A DNA stretch of 64,000 nt from Holacanthus passer (lineage: Eukaryota > Chordata > Actinopteri > Pomacanthidae): NCBI GenBank assembly GCA_025331565.1, contig JAFREQ010000092.1, positions 919,001 to 983,000 on the forward strand, given 5' to 3'. Positions 1-13,135 of this stretch are shown here, piece after piece. How positions within the stretch are numbered: the stretch's first letter is position 1; every line of letters begins with the position of its first letter. Under the pieces are notes generated by a model, which did not search any database, was not told the DNA's origin, and saw only the letters and a program-made list of their open reading frames with translations. The position numbers and the translations under genes were made by a program.

Positions 1-2649
1 ATAACTTCCTTTTGTAGTTTTGCTTAGTTGGAGGATGAGTGTTTGTGTGTATGATCAAGGATGTTGTGTTGGCTCTGTGTACCATAATTCCAGTCATGTA
101 GCATTCCTCGGCTTTGTGACATGTAGTCTGAAGAAATACTGTACTGTGTGTGTTGCACTATGTACATTATATAGGAGGGAGCCATGGCTTAGATGGTTAT
201 ACATTTTATGGAAGAGTTTCTATATTTTTGCTGTATTTTATGTTGTTTGTAGTTTAAAAGTGACTAATCATTTCATTTTAAGTTAAATATTTTATGTTAA
301 ACGAACTATCACAGCTTCTCAGTTTGTCAAGATAAACTGGGATTTCATGATTGTATAAATAGTGATGTTAATTCATTTCCAATCTAACCTTTGTAGTATA
401 TCATCTTATAGTTGTGGTTAGATATTTCTAGTTCTTACATATTTTCATTCTTTTTTTTATTCTTTCTTGTCTGCTCTGGTGGCTGGTTGGTTACCACCAC
501 CTGAGTGGGATAGGACAGGAGTGAAAATCCACTCCCGTGTCACCCTCTCATGCAGACTGATATTTTGAGCTGTGACTTGCTAAGAAATCCCCTCCAAAAA
601 AAAAAAAAAGTCAATAGCAAATTTCATACTTTGAAATCAAACTTCTTCAGAGGATTATGTGAGTGTACTCCAAAACTCCAACAGTCAAATAAAATCTGCA
701 TGACTTCTTTGAGAGATGCCATCTCCAGCTTCAGATCTGAGGCACAAATTCAACCTGAAAATAGCTACCTGTCGTGCACAGCAGGCGTGCTTTAATATAA
801 GTTGGCTAATTTGTTTGTCTCTTCCAGCAAGGTGGAAGAGAGTTCAGGCGCTGCCACGGAGCCTTTCATGCCTGAATGCCTAAATTAGAAGAGATCCATT
901 TTATTTATAGAGCTTCGTTTAGTGTAAATGTTAGATGTGCTGGGTTTGATTGGGTTTAATTAGAATGCAGGCGTTTGTTTTAGAGGAGCATGAGTAGAAG
1001 GGCTGGTGGGTTGAGAGCTGCTGCCTCAGGTTGTTAAGTGAAGTTGTAATCTGGGGCGGCAGCTGGGAGGTATTTGTGTCACTGTGTTGTGCACCGCTGT
1101 ATTTCCTCTCCCCAGCGCTGTTTGTGAGCCACATTCAGCTTTAGTAACGAGGAGTGAGTCTTTCACCGTCTGTGTGAGACTTTATCAAGGTGTGGTAAAA
1201 GTCCATTTCCAGATTGTATATAAAATCATTCTCTCTGACAGCAGACATTGCCGGAGGCCAAAGATAAATCCGAGCGGAGAAGAAAGCGTTGCCGCTTTAA
1301 GCTGAGCACCGGCATCCTTTTAAACCAGCTGAGGCCTACCAAGTCAATTTATCCAAATCAATTCTGCATTCTGTTGAGCTGTAGGTAGCTGATAAAAAGA
1401 AGTTCTGTTTGCTTGAAAACTCTCTGCTTTCATTAATCTCACTTTTTTTTTTTTTTTTTAGCACGGATGTTATTCTCCCTTGTTTTTCATGTTTGAATTA
1501 GCATCGATATTATGAACACTGATTCATCACTTGGTGCCTTTGTAAGCACACGGGTAAGTTTTTTGTTTTTAGTTTATTTCAACCTACAAATCAATCAATC
1601 AGAATCACATTTCCTTGTTAACTTGACAGTGATCATCACAATATCAAAATCAAAATACATGTCCTATGATGTTTTCTAGAACTCACCTAATAAACTAATG
1701 TATTCTTATGAAACATACTCACATACTTAAAAGTGAAAATGTTTTAAAATGTTGTAGTGACATTAGAAATCAAGTTCACTGCACAGTCACTTTAAACCCT
1801 ACCAGATAAATTCTAGGAATGTTATTGTAATATTAAAAAGGGTCTGAAATGATAAAACCAGTCAATACTTATTCATTGAATTTTCACACGTGACCTTTTC
1901 CATCAGTGGCTTTGCACATATGGTGATGTTCCCACCTGTATGCATCACTGTACCACACCTCCATCAAACTAGAGACTTCTAATTTCATCTCAAACTGTAT
2001 AGTCTTTATATTAGATCGGGGGGAAATTTTTTTTTAGCAGAAACTGCAGCATCTTCAGGCTCTCTTGGGTCCTAATTCACATATTTTTACACATATTTAT
2101 AGCCTAAAATTCAATTGTAATGACAGTTGTTACTAGATTATAACTACAGTGTTCGGGGATGCATCACATGTATGTTGAAAAAAGTGATGTCATATGGTGA
2201 GGGCTTGACCTATATGCTTAAATAAATAGGAAATTCTCTTTGATTTACTCAGATTAATAAGACACTGATGTATTAAGTTGTGTCTTTGCAGTATATGGGA
2301 GTAGTTAATTACATCATTCAATTATGTCCTCAATGTCCAACAGTGTCCTCTCATTAAAACACACCCTCAGGCTGCCTAAGTGAGGTCTCATCTGCCCTGG
2401 TTACCAAACAGTCTAAACACTCAAACACTATCAGACTTTACTCGTTGTCACTGTAGTTGTATTGATTTGCATAAAGTTACATGATCATCAACTTTTCTTG
2501 CCGCACAGCCACCGAAATCGATTGGCTCTCTCGAGTTTATTTTACAAGTGTAAATGATGATGTTAAAATCAAAACCATATTAAAGAGTCAATCAATAGAA
2601 AAAAAGGGAATGTCCTTACCTGAGGTGATCTCGCAACTCGCTGCTCAAA
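1..2649. other. Intronic sequence, no gene seen
   Basis: No supportable coding region. It contains a poly-T run of about 19 at 1442-1460 and an A run near 597-609. A moderately GC-richer block at 1010-1310 has unusually balanced, non-repetitive sequence and could be conserved regulatory DNA, but this cannot be judged from one genome. Short ORFs here show no recognisable domain. Confidence 0.6.
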
Positions 2650-2830
2650 ATGACCCATTTAAGATAAGATAAGATAAACCTTATTCGTCCCACGGTGGGG
2701 AAATTCACTGTGCAGGGAGAGAGTGGTGTGTTCTTTTTCTGTGTCAACCAACGGGCCAGCAAGACGAGACTACGCAACCACGTCATCAGTGATGTACTGT
2801 GCAACAGGTCCTGACAGCTGAGTGGAATGT
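2650..2830 (-). mobile_element. LINE 3' tail, minus strand, ending in (TTATC)n
   Basis: Read on the minus strand, the sequence ends CTGCACAGTGAATTTCCCCA, then a GTGGGACGAATAAGG stretch, then TTATC repeats (2660-2678 on +). This arrangement, a GAATTTCCCC/GTGGGA motif followed by a short pentamer tail, is what I know as the 3' end of common fish non-LTR retrotransposons. Only the tail is present, as expected for 5' truncation during target-primed reverse transcription. The exact LINE clade cannot be named from the tail alone. Confidence 0.55.
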
Positions 2831-5540
2831 TTTGCCCATTTGATTCCTTAGGTCTTAGCTTAGGTCAGTCTGAAATGTATGAAATTCACATTGTCGAGCC
2901 AAAACAACTCGAAATATGTGCTGGAAAACTATTTAATTAATAGATTTTTCAGAAATAAATGTACAGTGTGTATTTGGGGAGACTTGACAATTTCATGATA
3001 TTTTAATGATTTTCAAGAACGAAGGTTTAACAGAGACATATGTGGGGTCTCTATTCTGCCTGGAGTCGTGCATGGTCTGGCAAAAGAGTGACGAGACAAA
3101 GTGACGCATTTCCTGTCAGTACATGAAAACACAACATGCAAAGTAGTGACCTATGCAGAAAACGAGGTGGTTGACAGCGGAAAGAGACCATGGCCTTTTA
3201 ATGAGTCCTAAAAATATAAAAACGCACTTTTAATTTTTTTCAGCTTTATGAACTGACATAACTCTTGGTAACAAATGTGATGAGTCTGAGGTCTGTAATA
3301 AATACAATCATTAATCTGAAATTAGTGGGAGAAATGTTTGCATTTTAATGTCATCTCTCCGCTGTTTTATGAGTTGATTGGGGGTCAGGTTGAACAGTTG
3401 AATGAAAAATGTGCACATCCCCCATGTGCCATGTGCGGCCCTGTGTTAGACCACATCTTTAGTTTTGTTAATGGTCCTCCTGCTGCTGCTGCCTGGTTCA
3501 AGTAGGAGGCTAAAAGCTTATCCAAAGACCTCTCCCAAAAACTCAAGACAAGATAAATAACAGAAACAATACTGATTTCTTTGTATGTGAATTTCTTTAT
3601 TTTGGGAATGAGCTGGCCCAGAGTGAAGATGATCATTGCTTTTGACTAATGATCATTATTAATCATTATTAGGTTCTCTTCTTTTCATAAATACGTTTTC
3701 TTAACTTTGTCGTTTTTGATAAATATAATATCGTCTGTGTAAATCATTGACTGTTATACTCAACTAATCAATGCAGACCAAAGACATTTATTGGACTTGA
3801 TCATACATAACACAGCCATTATGGTTGTCTGATGTTGATGATGTTGATGAATACACAAAGTAAATACAGACATGACAAACACAAGTGGCTGGGGGCTGAG
3901 TCTGAGGTCTGACCAGAGGAGGGATGTATGGAGTTTAATTTGCATGAAAAGAGGGAAAGCAGGAAACCCTTTCTTCTGGATAACATCACATTAACGTGAG
4001 AGTGTTTGTGTCTGTGTGTGTGTAGTACATTGCTATACTGTTTGCACAGTTCAGTTTTTGCTAATTAAATGCAAACGTACAACATATATAAAGTATATAC
4101 TGCATGCCTAAAGTATATGTCATATATGTAATATGCACATTAAAGGTAAATAGTAAAGAGAGTCATAAACATGGCCACAGCTCTTCATGAGGAATCAAAC
4201 TAAAGCCAGTTTCTAATCTGATTGTCATTAATCACTTGAACAGATTGGTATAATAATGCATATGAATGATAAGCATCTCTGCATTACTCAACTTCAATAT
4301 AAATAATAGTGTGTCATAAAAGAATCACCAGAACTCACCAACAAAATATTCAAGGGTTTTATTAAGGGTTTTATTATCTAGTTATAATAGTCCTTCAGTA
4401 CAGTGAAATGTACAGCAGCTTTTAGCCTGGCTAGTGTTAGGGCAGACAGTGGCCGCAGCAGGACGACCATTAGAGCAATTGCTATATATTTTGCTTTACA
4501 TTTATTTACTACATCCTGGTCTGACCTCCTTTTAATGCAATTTCCTGCGGTATCGCTTTGTCCACGTGGTCGATGTTGCTACTGCAGGCCTCTTCGGTGA
4601 GTCTGGTTTCTCGACTCGTGAGTGAGTTCTTCATTTTTGGGTGGCTCAGCTTCGGATCAGTACATGCCAGACAAGTTCACTTGGTTCAATTTGGTCAAAC
4701 ATTTGTGCCTTGACACGGAATAAAAATACAAACTGTCCCTTAAGTCTTTTGCATTTCAGTGTATTTTGAGATGCAAACTTGAAGATACCGTTCACAAAAT
4801 GCTTGCTCTTTAGGGTGATGATTGGCTAAAAATGTCAAGGCTTTAACAGTGGATAAATTGGGCAGACTCTGTACACACAGGTAGACATAAATCATCATAA
4901 ACACATTGTCTCTTCTTACCGCTCGTCCGGTTCCACGGCGGAGAAAGAGCTGAATAAATGTCAGGCACAGACTTTCTGAAGGCCAGCGGATGAATATCAG
5001 CTTGAACAAAGAAAAGTCTTGCGAGTTTCATTCACTACAAACATCGCCGAACATGAATATCTCATATTTTGGCTAAAGTTTTCACCATAGTTACAGTTAG
5101 TCCTGTTGGGCTCTCGTGCCATGTGACCCACAAGGCTCTTCCCTGTGACTTTGGTGGCCAAAAGGAGCTTGTTACTCAAATGTTTGAACTTAAGTTTAGA
5201 CCTTGGTCAGAACTTTAACTCGCTGGTCCAGTGAACACATTATTTGTATTCACCATGTGAACAGCATCAACACAGCATCAGCTGATTTCTCATACTGCCT
5301 GGAGAAGGCCGAAAAGATTTTGTCAAGGAGATGACGGATGCATGTTTCTTTCTCCAACCACATGGCTCTGTGACCATGGCTCTGAGACAAATGGCCCTGC
5401 TTAGTGTTTAGTGCTGAAGACAAAGACTTCAGTGCCTTCTGAAGCATTTAAACCTAAGACTCAACACTGCGAGTAAAACCAATAAGCTGCAGTCCTACAG
5501 ATTAAAAGACTAGTGCTAGGCCTGATGAACCCTAGTTCAC
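2831..5540. other. Intronic sequence, no gene seen
   Basis: AT-rich non-coding DNA. A short GATGTT-type run lies at 3832-3850 and a short TG run near 4012-4022. The minus-strand open frame at 4740-5009 has no recognisable domain and no splice context that would make it an exon. Confidence 0.55.
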
Positions 5541-5542
5541 CT

Positions 5543-5588
<46 letters not shown>
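5541..5588. repeat. (CT)n microsatellite
   Basis: About 48 bp of nearly pure CT dinucleotide, with one CG interruption near the 5' end. Confidence 0.95.
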
Positions 5589-5590
<2 letters not shown>

Positions 5591-5810
5591 ACGCATTTAC
5601 AAACACCCCTGGTGAACAGATAGCTTGGTAGCATAACCCAGTTTGTCCCAACACCGTCTTCTTGCCAGAGACATGTGTGAGGACACGTGTGAGATCACAT
5701 CTGCCCCTTTGTCTCTCACTCCCCCTGTTCACATCTGGCCGCCATCGTGAGCTTGTGTGAGACGTCTACACTCGCATGATTTTGTCTGCCATCTTTCTCG
5801 TTCCCTCTCT

Positions 5811-5822
5811 ACACACACACCT

Positions 5823-5857
<35 letters not shown>
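5811..5857. repeat. (CA)n microsatellite
   Basis: About 47 bp of AC/CA dinucleotide, interrupted by CTATTC at 5821-5826. It lies 220 bp from the CT array at 5541. Confidence 0.95.
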
Positions 5858-5858
<1 letters not shown>

Positions 5859-6673
5859 CACATGTACTACATGGTTGCTTGTATGCCTTTTGCTTGTTTG
5901 GTGGTCTAGTTACTTGTGCTCATAGTTGCTTGTTGGAGTAGCTGTAGTTGGATGACAGATGAATATTGATTGTTGATTAGTATTGCTACTGTTAATAAAT
6001 TCTGTTATTCTTTAAAGCAGTCGTTGTGATTAGGTGTTCATGCTTTGTAATTATACCTGGATTGTGACAGTCAGTGCTCAGATTCAACCCTTCACTGTGT
6101 CAATGTCTCACAGATATTAACACTTAGAGCTGAACACCCATTTGAGACTGCATTTACAGTTTGGTTATTGGTTCCTGTTACCATTGTGGTGCCCCGTAAT
6201 TATTAATGCTATTAATAATCCTATTAATAATCTGTGGATAATATGCTAATAACCAAACCTGCTCCGACCAGTGCACAACAGTCATAACCTTTGAAACATT
6301 TCCTCTACAGTTGCTTCACTTCCTGTTCAATCAATGAACGTAAATACGCATGGCGCCGCTCTGCCATTGCAACCCACGTTTTGGTCGGAGGGCGTATCAT
6401 CCTAAAATCCTGTCAACAGGATTCAAGCACTCTGCTGCAACCTAGCGTCTACACTTATCGCCTGGTCTTTTTACCGCCACCGTTGCTCTGCAGTTAGGTG
6501 GCAGGAAGTGCGTCAGCTGAAACGGGTGACGTCTGTGCGTCATCACCATAAATGCACCATGTGACTGTAGACAGTACATGTTCTGTCTCTCTCCATCATG
6601 GCCGCTGTCTTAGTTTCTGTCAGTTTCTCTCTGTCACGCCCTGTCTCTGTCTTTCCACCTCTTTGTCTCACAT

Positions 6674-6727
<54 letters not shown>

Positions 6728-6730
6728 TCC
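6674..6730. repeat. (CT)n microsatellite
   Basis: About 57 bp of pure CT dinucleotide followed by CT-rich sequence. It opens long reading frames on both strands (Leu/Ser and Arg/Glu repeats) that are artefacts of composition. Confidence 0.96.
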
Positions 6731-6941
6731 CTTTCTGTACTGTAATGGAAAAAGTGATTAGCACACTTAAACGGCATGAGAGACACCCAGAGCCTTTGGG
6801 TGAATTGTTTCACCATAATTTCTTTGTTAATTGCTTCTCTGGGGAGGCATGAGAGTAAAAGAAGCCCCGGGGTAACTTAGTCTGCCACATTTACACACTG
6901 GCTTGCTTTTGGGAGACACTCACTCCCTTTATTCATATCAT

Positions 6942-6967
6942 TCTCCTCCTCCTCCTCCTCCTCCCTC
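6942..6967. repeat. (TCC)n microsatellite
   Basis: Seven or so TCC triplets, opening a roughly 250-bp pyrimidine-rich tract. Confidence 0.9.
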
Positions 6968-8439
6968 TGCCTATTAACTTATGACTTCCTCCTCAATTTT
7001 TTCTTCCGGTATAAAAACCTTCCTGTGATTCCCCTTTTACCCTTTTCTCCCTTCTCCTATTTTCACCTTTCCTCTCACACATGCATCACTTCACACTTTT
7101 CTTTCTAAACTCTTCTTTCCTTCAAATTCTCCCTCCCCATCATTTCTAGTCTACGGTGATTTTTCACTGTCTCCCCTCTCCCTCTCTCTTTGTGCTCTCT
7201 TCCACCTTCCCTCCTACTTTGTTATTCCAGCGGTCTTCGCCACTGTAGTTCTTCATTCCACCTTGACAGCAAAATGTACATTAAAGCACAGCCACATCTT
7301 CGCATCACTGATTTATGGCACTTGACAGATAAAGTATCTTTAGGCACGCAAGACAGCCATCATGAAGGGAGCGAAACGCCGTGAGGTGGCAGGCTTCATT
7401 TCTGTCTTTGCCCTGCGGTGAATTATGCACGTTGTTGCCCAGACTGAAGCAAAATGGAAGTTTGAAACATAAAGAGCGCTTGCTTTGTCTGATCTACTTT
7501 GATGTGTCTGCTCTAACACTTTAAGGCTGTCTTTTAGGTGCACTGCTTTGACATCTAAATCAATTTCAGCGAGCTCAAAAATCATTTGTTTTACAAACGT
7601 GTCTTTGGACCAACCCTCATTGGCCAGTGCCTCTCTTACTTTTACCCAACAGTTTAATAATATGCATGATTGGAAAAGGCTTTCCTTCAGCCAAACATAA
7701 GAGAGGAGACGTGCAGACTGGAGGGGAAAATCACTCAGCTTTGTTTCAGCAGTTTCTTGTCTTAAGATGTTCTATAGTCACAGGAGTATTGTAAGAAGAC
7801 TTTAGCCCTGACCTTTGACCTTGTTGATTTTGTTTGCAGATATTCCGTGGTCAGTCAGTCATTGCATTCTCATTATCCACTCAATATAAATCTTTCTGGT
7901 TAGGGACTTTAGCTTATTCACTTTAAGGCAATCCAGTAAAATCAATTTGACTTTGTGTTCTTCTCTCCATGTATTTTTGACTCATGTGTTCTATTTGTAA
8001 TTTTGCATCTACTAAAAAAAAAAGCCCATAACTGATTATGATGTGACGATATGATTATGACGATGATTTATCGTGTTCACAGGCTCTTGTTCATGGCACC
8101 CCCTAACCTGTACCACCCTCTCACAGGCACACAGGTCATGATCATTCAGTGGTTGAAATGATCAGAAATCAGTATTCTGAATTCTGTAAGATCATGTATT
8201 CTGAAGTTGCTGGAGCCCGAGGGAGACGGGGAGGGAGAATGTATGTGTCCTGGAGAGATTGTTTCAACTTTGACACGTTAACGTTCGGCCTTGTTGGTAT
8301 CTGATAGCTATCCGATCCTCTAACATGCATAAAGTGACTTAGTGTAAAACTCATATCTGGTGGAGTGCCCAACCATTTTAAATAACTTCCGCCCAATATC
8401 TAAACTTTCTCTCCGAGCTAAAGTTTTGGGAAAAAAAGC

Positions 8440-8830
8440 ACATTTGGGGCTGGCACTTGATTAGATCACTGACTTACTCACCCCTTACAGCCTTAATGCC
8501 ACTTAAGATCAGTGGAGGTCTATTGGTTATTCTTAGGTCAAAGCTAAAAAAGGAGAGGAGTCTTTGGAGTCGAGCCCCCACAATTTTGGAACATCCTGCT
8601 AGAGGAGATCGAGCAGGCTAGTTCTGTTTCTTCTTTTAAATCTCTTTTTAAAATGTACTTTTTCAGAATCACTTTCTTCTGTTTTTACTAATAATTCCTC
8701 ACTGGGTTAGGGATTAAGGTTCCACTTCTGTTTGTTATCAATTTCTCTCATTTTTATGTCTTTGGAAATCTTTTTGTAACGTGTTTTTGAAAAGTGATTT
8801 GTAAAGAATGTTATTATTATTAGTAGTAGT
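8440..8830 (+). mobile_element. Non-LTR retrotransposon (LINE) 3' end, decayed
   Basis: One frame near 8540-8620 reads KKERSLWSRAPTILEHPARG. It resembles the C-terminal motif of fish LINE reverse transcriptase ORFs (a SLWSRAPxxWNxLP-like signature), with WN lost and stops following. Downstream are a T-rich 3' UTR, a GTGATTTGTAAAGAATG stretch and an ATT/AGT trinucleotide tail at 8811-8840. These are the ingredients of an L2-like or similar fish LINE 3' end. No active ORF remains. A second LINE 3' end of similar plan is at 49205-49757. Confidence 0.6.
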
Positions 8831-8840
8831 AGTAGTAGTA
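8811..8840. repeat. ATT/AGT trinucleotide microsatellite
   Basis: Short run of TTATTATTATTAG followed by TAG repeats at the 3' end of the LINE remnant. It most likely grew from the element's tail. Confidence 0.85.
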
Positions 8841-11637
8841 TTCACTTTTCATTTTTGGGCTGGGAAAAGGTCTTTAGAAATAAGCTTTTGATCGAATGGT
8901 CTCCACTTTAAATCCACTAAATGCCACAAAAGTTAGAGAAGTTGCTATATAATTTGGAAGTTATCGAACTACCAAAATGACCTTCCCTTTAGAAATACTG
9001 TTGGTACTCCTTTGAATGAGGCAATTACACACCGATGGCTCTGTCCAATGGCAGAGGATAGGAGCTGTAATGGTGAGCTCCCACCTGTGAATAAGTGTGA
9101 ATAGAGGGGCTGCAGGGGTGCTCAGTCAAACTTCCCAGAGCACATGAAAGGTTAAATCTGAACGTTTTTCCCCGAGTATCCTGTCCTCTAAAAATCTGTT
9201 CAGCATTTAGTACGAGTGGGTGGCAGGGGGATTCTTTTTGACACCGTTAGGCGTTAGTCAATTTTCACACTTCAAAAGGTCTGGAACAAAAAGCGTGAAC
9301 CGTGGGGTTGAAGGAGACTGGCTCGCTCCCGCTGATGGAAATGCCCAGGAATCAGGTGTCGGAACTGTTAGCTCTGGCATTTACAAAAAAGGCATGTATG
9401 CTCAATGACAGGGTTGCTGTGGTGATAACCTTCCGTGGTCTCTTCGTTTTCAAAGTAAATTCTAATACGTTGAAATCAGGGACCTTTTAATTATGCAGTT
9501 ATGTACACAGCAAATAGGCGACCTTTGGTGAGCGTAACTGTTGTTTAGTTAGATGGCAGTGACCTTTACTGCTTACAGAAGGAGAGGGCATGTATGTAGG
9601 GGAGCTGAGGGGGAAGACAGAGCATTCACACATGTTTAGTGTTTAATGCTGAGAGTTGATTTAATATTTTATTTCAAACTTCTGGGGGAAAAACATCTCA
9701 CATCTGCCACCCTGCACCCACAACCAAGGCAAATGCATTTGTATATATTGACTCAAATTATATGTGCGATTTAACAGATGCAGGAACACTTAGTAACATT
9801 TAAAGTATGCTGTACTGTAAATGTAACATCAGGCCAAAAGTACTAACAGTGACTCAGTGTAGTTTACCAGCTTATAATATCCATTTTCTCTGAACTCTCA
9901 ATATACGACCTGATAGAACACAGAAACTGTAATACTATTATTACAACCTGTATTCTAACCATCATTCCTCTCAGTGACTATGTAATCGTTCTCAACAAAC
10001 AACTGAGATCTGCAGACACAAAGATACTGCTAAAGGAAACTGAACAGGGAAGGAAACACAAACAGTCAGATGGGGAAGATCATGGTTTGGGTTAAAATGA
10101 GTACTTCAATTCAATTCAATTCAAAAAACGTACAATCATTAACTATTAATTGAAATTAGGGACATGCTTTTAAAAAAGCAGTGTTGACTTGAATCAGGAA
10201 ACAAGCAGCTGCTAAACTCTGATGCTTTGTCAGCTAATTGATTAACTGACATTACAGCTGCTCCCATTTTTGGGGCTTTTGCTAAATAAAGTGGACTGGA
10301 TCACCTGACTAAACTGTTGATTTTCTTACAACCTCATTGTCTAAATGCTCGTGTTCTTTGCCTTGTCTGACTTTTTGTTGCAAAATCATTCCCAGATCTC
10401 AGCAATTTGCAGTCATTTTGGTAAAGATTACCTTTAGAATATTGTCATAACCTAAGAAATCGCCTAAAATCATCCAATAAGACTCAGGTTGTGCTGAACT
10501 GAAATCATTCTCAAAGAAGATTATTCCCTGACGAGTTGGGGCAGATACACTTGTCCCATAAACATTCACTTTGGATTTATAGGGTAATATCCCCTCATTC
10601 ATTTCTCCCCTCTTCACTTCATTTCTCCTGATTAACCTGACGAAAAATATCAAACATGTACCCTGCATTTACTTCAGTACAGCCCAAAAACACACAGTAC
10701 ACCACCCGCAAATCAAAATGCTGCCACCCTCCTAGGTTTTTCTGATATAAGCACAAAATATGGTGTGGGTCTGAAAACACCAGGGGGTAGAATAACAGCC
10801 GAGTCCTGGTTGTTACAAGCAACACAATGAGCGAGTACACCACAGTCAATGCTCATATACAGTATAATGAATGTAGAAAGAAGGTATCTGGAACAGTAAC
10901 TGGTGTCCCTCTGCTGTCTGGACACACCCTGGAAGAGCTTGTGCCATTCTCTCACCTACTGCAGCTCTCTGTCTGACTGCACTTTAGAGGTTGATGCCCT
11001 CCCTGCATGACCCAAATAACAAAGCTTTTATCACCCTCCTGGTTAACCTTTTGATGATCGCTCATACACCCAGAGGCTTATCTCTGAGCCCCAGAGGTAC
11101 TGTCTGTTCCAACTACCACTGAGATGGCATTACTGTGGGCACAAACTAGAATACATTTCTTAATCATTCAGGGCAGACTTGAATCAATGCCTTGCCGCAG
11201 GTTTATTTATTAACCGGTTTTAAAATGTGACATCCCAGCAAGCATCAAAACAGTCTGCGGATCTCTATATTTAGTCTCATATTCTGTATCAGATTTTCTT
11301 TTAATGTTTTTTTCTTATTCTATATGTGCCGATTGCAAACAGAGCAGCGATCTTCCTGCAGGCAAAATGCACATACAAGTTTCTGAGTTGCTCAAAAGGT
11401 TTGCACAGTTGAAAAAGTCTATAGGTGAAGTAAGTGTACAATTTAACTCAAATGAGCAATGCTTGTTTGGCCAATCTGCACTTCATCATGTTTTGTTATA
11501 GCGTGTTTCACTTGCGTGCTCTCAGTGTGTGTCTTCACCACTGTTGATGTATGAAACTGACTGACTGACATACGACAGGACTGAGTACATCACATGGCCC
11601 AAAGTGAGCAGAATTCAAGCATGTCTTCAAAAAAAAC
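8841..11637. other. Intronic sequence, no gene seen
   Basis: Non-coding. A short (AATTC)-like repeat lies at 10108-10124. Overlapping minus-strand open frames at 10399-10955 have no recognisable domain. Confidence 0.55.
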
Positions 11638-12021
11638 TTAAAGGTATTCCGTGTATTTTTTTCTCTCTAGTAGCACAAGGAAGCAGTTGGGTTTTTTTTT
11701 TTTTTAATGAGTTGAGTCCTGTTTTATTTATATAGTTATATATTTAGTTCATCTATGCAACGGCGCATATCCTGTTTCACTGAGCTACAGGTGGCAGTAT
11801 TGCCCCAGCAAAGGTAGAGAAGAAGCTTGCAGGCTTGTATAAATGGATGGAAACAGTGCGCTTCAAAATGTTCAAAAATCTAATTTTCACACATCTTATG
11901 TGGAAGAAAATACAGTCAGTGTGGTTTTTTTAACTGAAGGATACAAAAAATGCATTTTGGTGATTAACACTTAATGGCAGCAACTGTTAAACTGCATGAA
12001 AACTCCACAGGGCACCTTTAA
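11638..12021. mobile_element. Short TIR element (MITE-like), about 384 bp
   Basis: The left end reads TTAAAGGTATTCCGTGTATT. The right end, reverse-complemented, reads TTAAAGGTGCCCTGTGGAGT. These are imperfect terminal inverted repeats sharing an exact TTAAAGGT start. The interior has no coding capacity. The size and structure fit a non-autonomous DNA transposon. I could not identify a target-site duplication with confidence, so the superfamily is open. Confidence 0.55.
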
Positions 12022-13099
12022 TTTACCTGAGCACACAACTGACATACTGTAGATTATAGACTGTGCACTGCAGAGATACTGAGGGGAGAGCCAGCTTAGC
12101 TTAGCGTAGCTTTGCAAGTTGTATCTAACCATGAGCTTGTTTGCTTAATGACCAATTAGGAAACATAATGAGAGCTTTTGTGTGAGTGTTCATCTGCAAA
12201 TTTGATGCTGTACATTTAGATGTTCAGAGTGAGTGTGTTTTGACCAGGTGCCTGAAAATTAGGTCTTGGTTTAAGAAGTAAGGTAAAGATAAGAGGGGTT
12301 AAGGTCATGGCGTGACAGGTGAGCAAATGGCGATGTTAGGAGCAGAGGATTAGTCTGCCCTGTGAGTGTGAGGGTGTCTGCACTCCTCCGTCCACGTCAA
12401 AAGCGCACCATGCTGTGACTCACTCTGGTCAGAAAGCAACCGTTAAAATGACCAAAATTTATTTCATCACTTCACACACAACCTGTCTGAAAGCGAGAGA
12501 AATGACGCCATGTCTGCACCATGTCATTTGCAGCCCCGGTCGCATGTGATGAAATCCTTGAAAGACAGACATACACACACACACACACAAGTGAGTAATC
12601 AAAAAATCATCAGCTTATACAATGATGCATGCAGAAGGTTGCTGGCACCACAGATGCACAGACACTAACTTATTTGCACGTCCAGGATATTCTTTTCTTT
12701 CTCACTCACCCACACACACGCAGAAATCCATTTCTCATCCTCAAATATACTCATAGGCACACACATATGCTCAGTCCCACAGGGACTGTGGAGTAAATCA
12801 ATGAGTGGAGTCTCGGTGAGTGATGGTGACAGGATAGACAGGACAGATAGATGATCGGAAGGAGAAGAAGATGAAAACCGAAAATGGATTTCTGAAGTCC
12901 AAGCATGTACACCGCCTTCTGTTTCCTATCTTGTGTGTATGTGTGTGTGTGTGAGAGTGCATGGCTTTGTACTTGCTACATAGTGAGGACCAGGACAAGT
13001 CTTTAACTGACAGAGTGAGGACATTTTGACTGGTCCTCAACTTCAAAGGGCTGTTTGAAGGTTTGGACTTGGTTTTAAGGGTGAAATTAGTGTTTGGAG

Positions 13100-13100
<1 letters not shown>
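12022..13100. other. Intronic sequence, no gene seen
   Basis: Non-coding, with short CA runs near 12571-12588 and a GT run near 12937-12953. No recognisable exon or element. Confidence 0.5.

Positions 13101-13132
<32 letters not shown>
13101..13132. repeat. (GT)n microsatellite
   Basis: About 29 bp of pure GT within a GT-rich neighbourhood (12930-13660) that holds several shorter GT/CA runs. Confidence 0.93.

Positions 13133-13135
<3 letters not shown>

Larger units (their letters stand above)
5858..8439. other. Intronic sequence with pyrimidine-rich tracts, no gene seen
   Basis: It includes CT and TCC simple repeats (listed separately) and a strongly pyrimidine-biased stretch at about 6930-7220. 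The block at 7250-7450 is complex, balanced sequence containing TTTATGG, AATTATGC and ATTAAAGC words and could be a conserved non-coding element. That is an inference only. A perfect 9-bp-arm palindrome lies at 6199-6219. Confidence 0.5.

Noticed and set aside
6543..6852. Overlapping Leu/Ser and Arg/Glu repeat frames
   Set aside because: Translations of the CT microsatellite on both strands.
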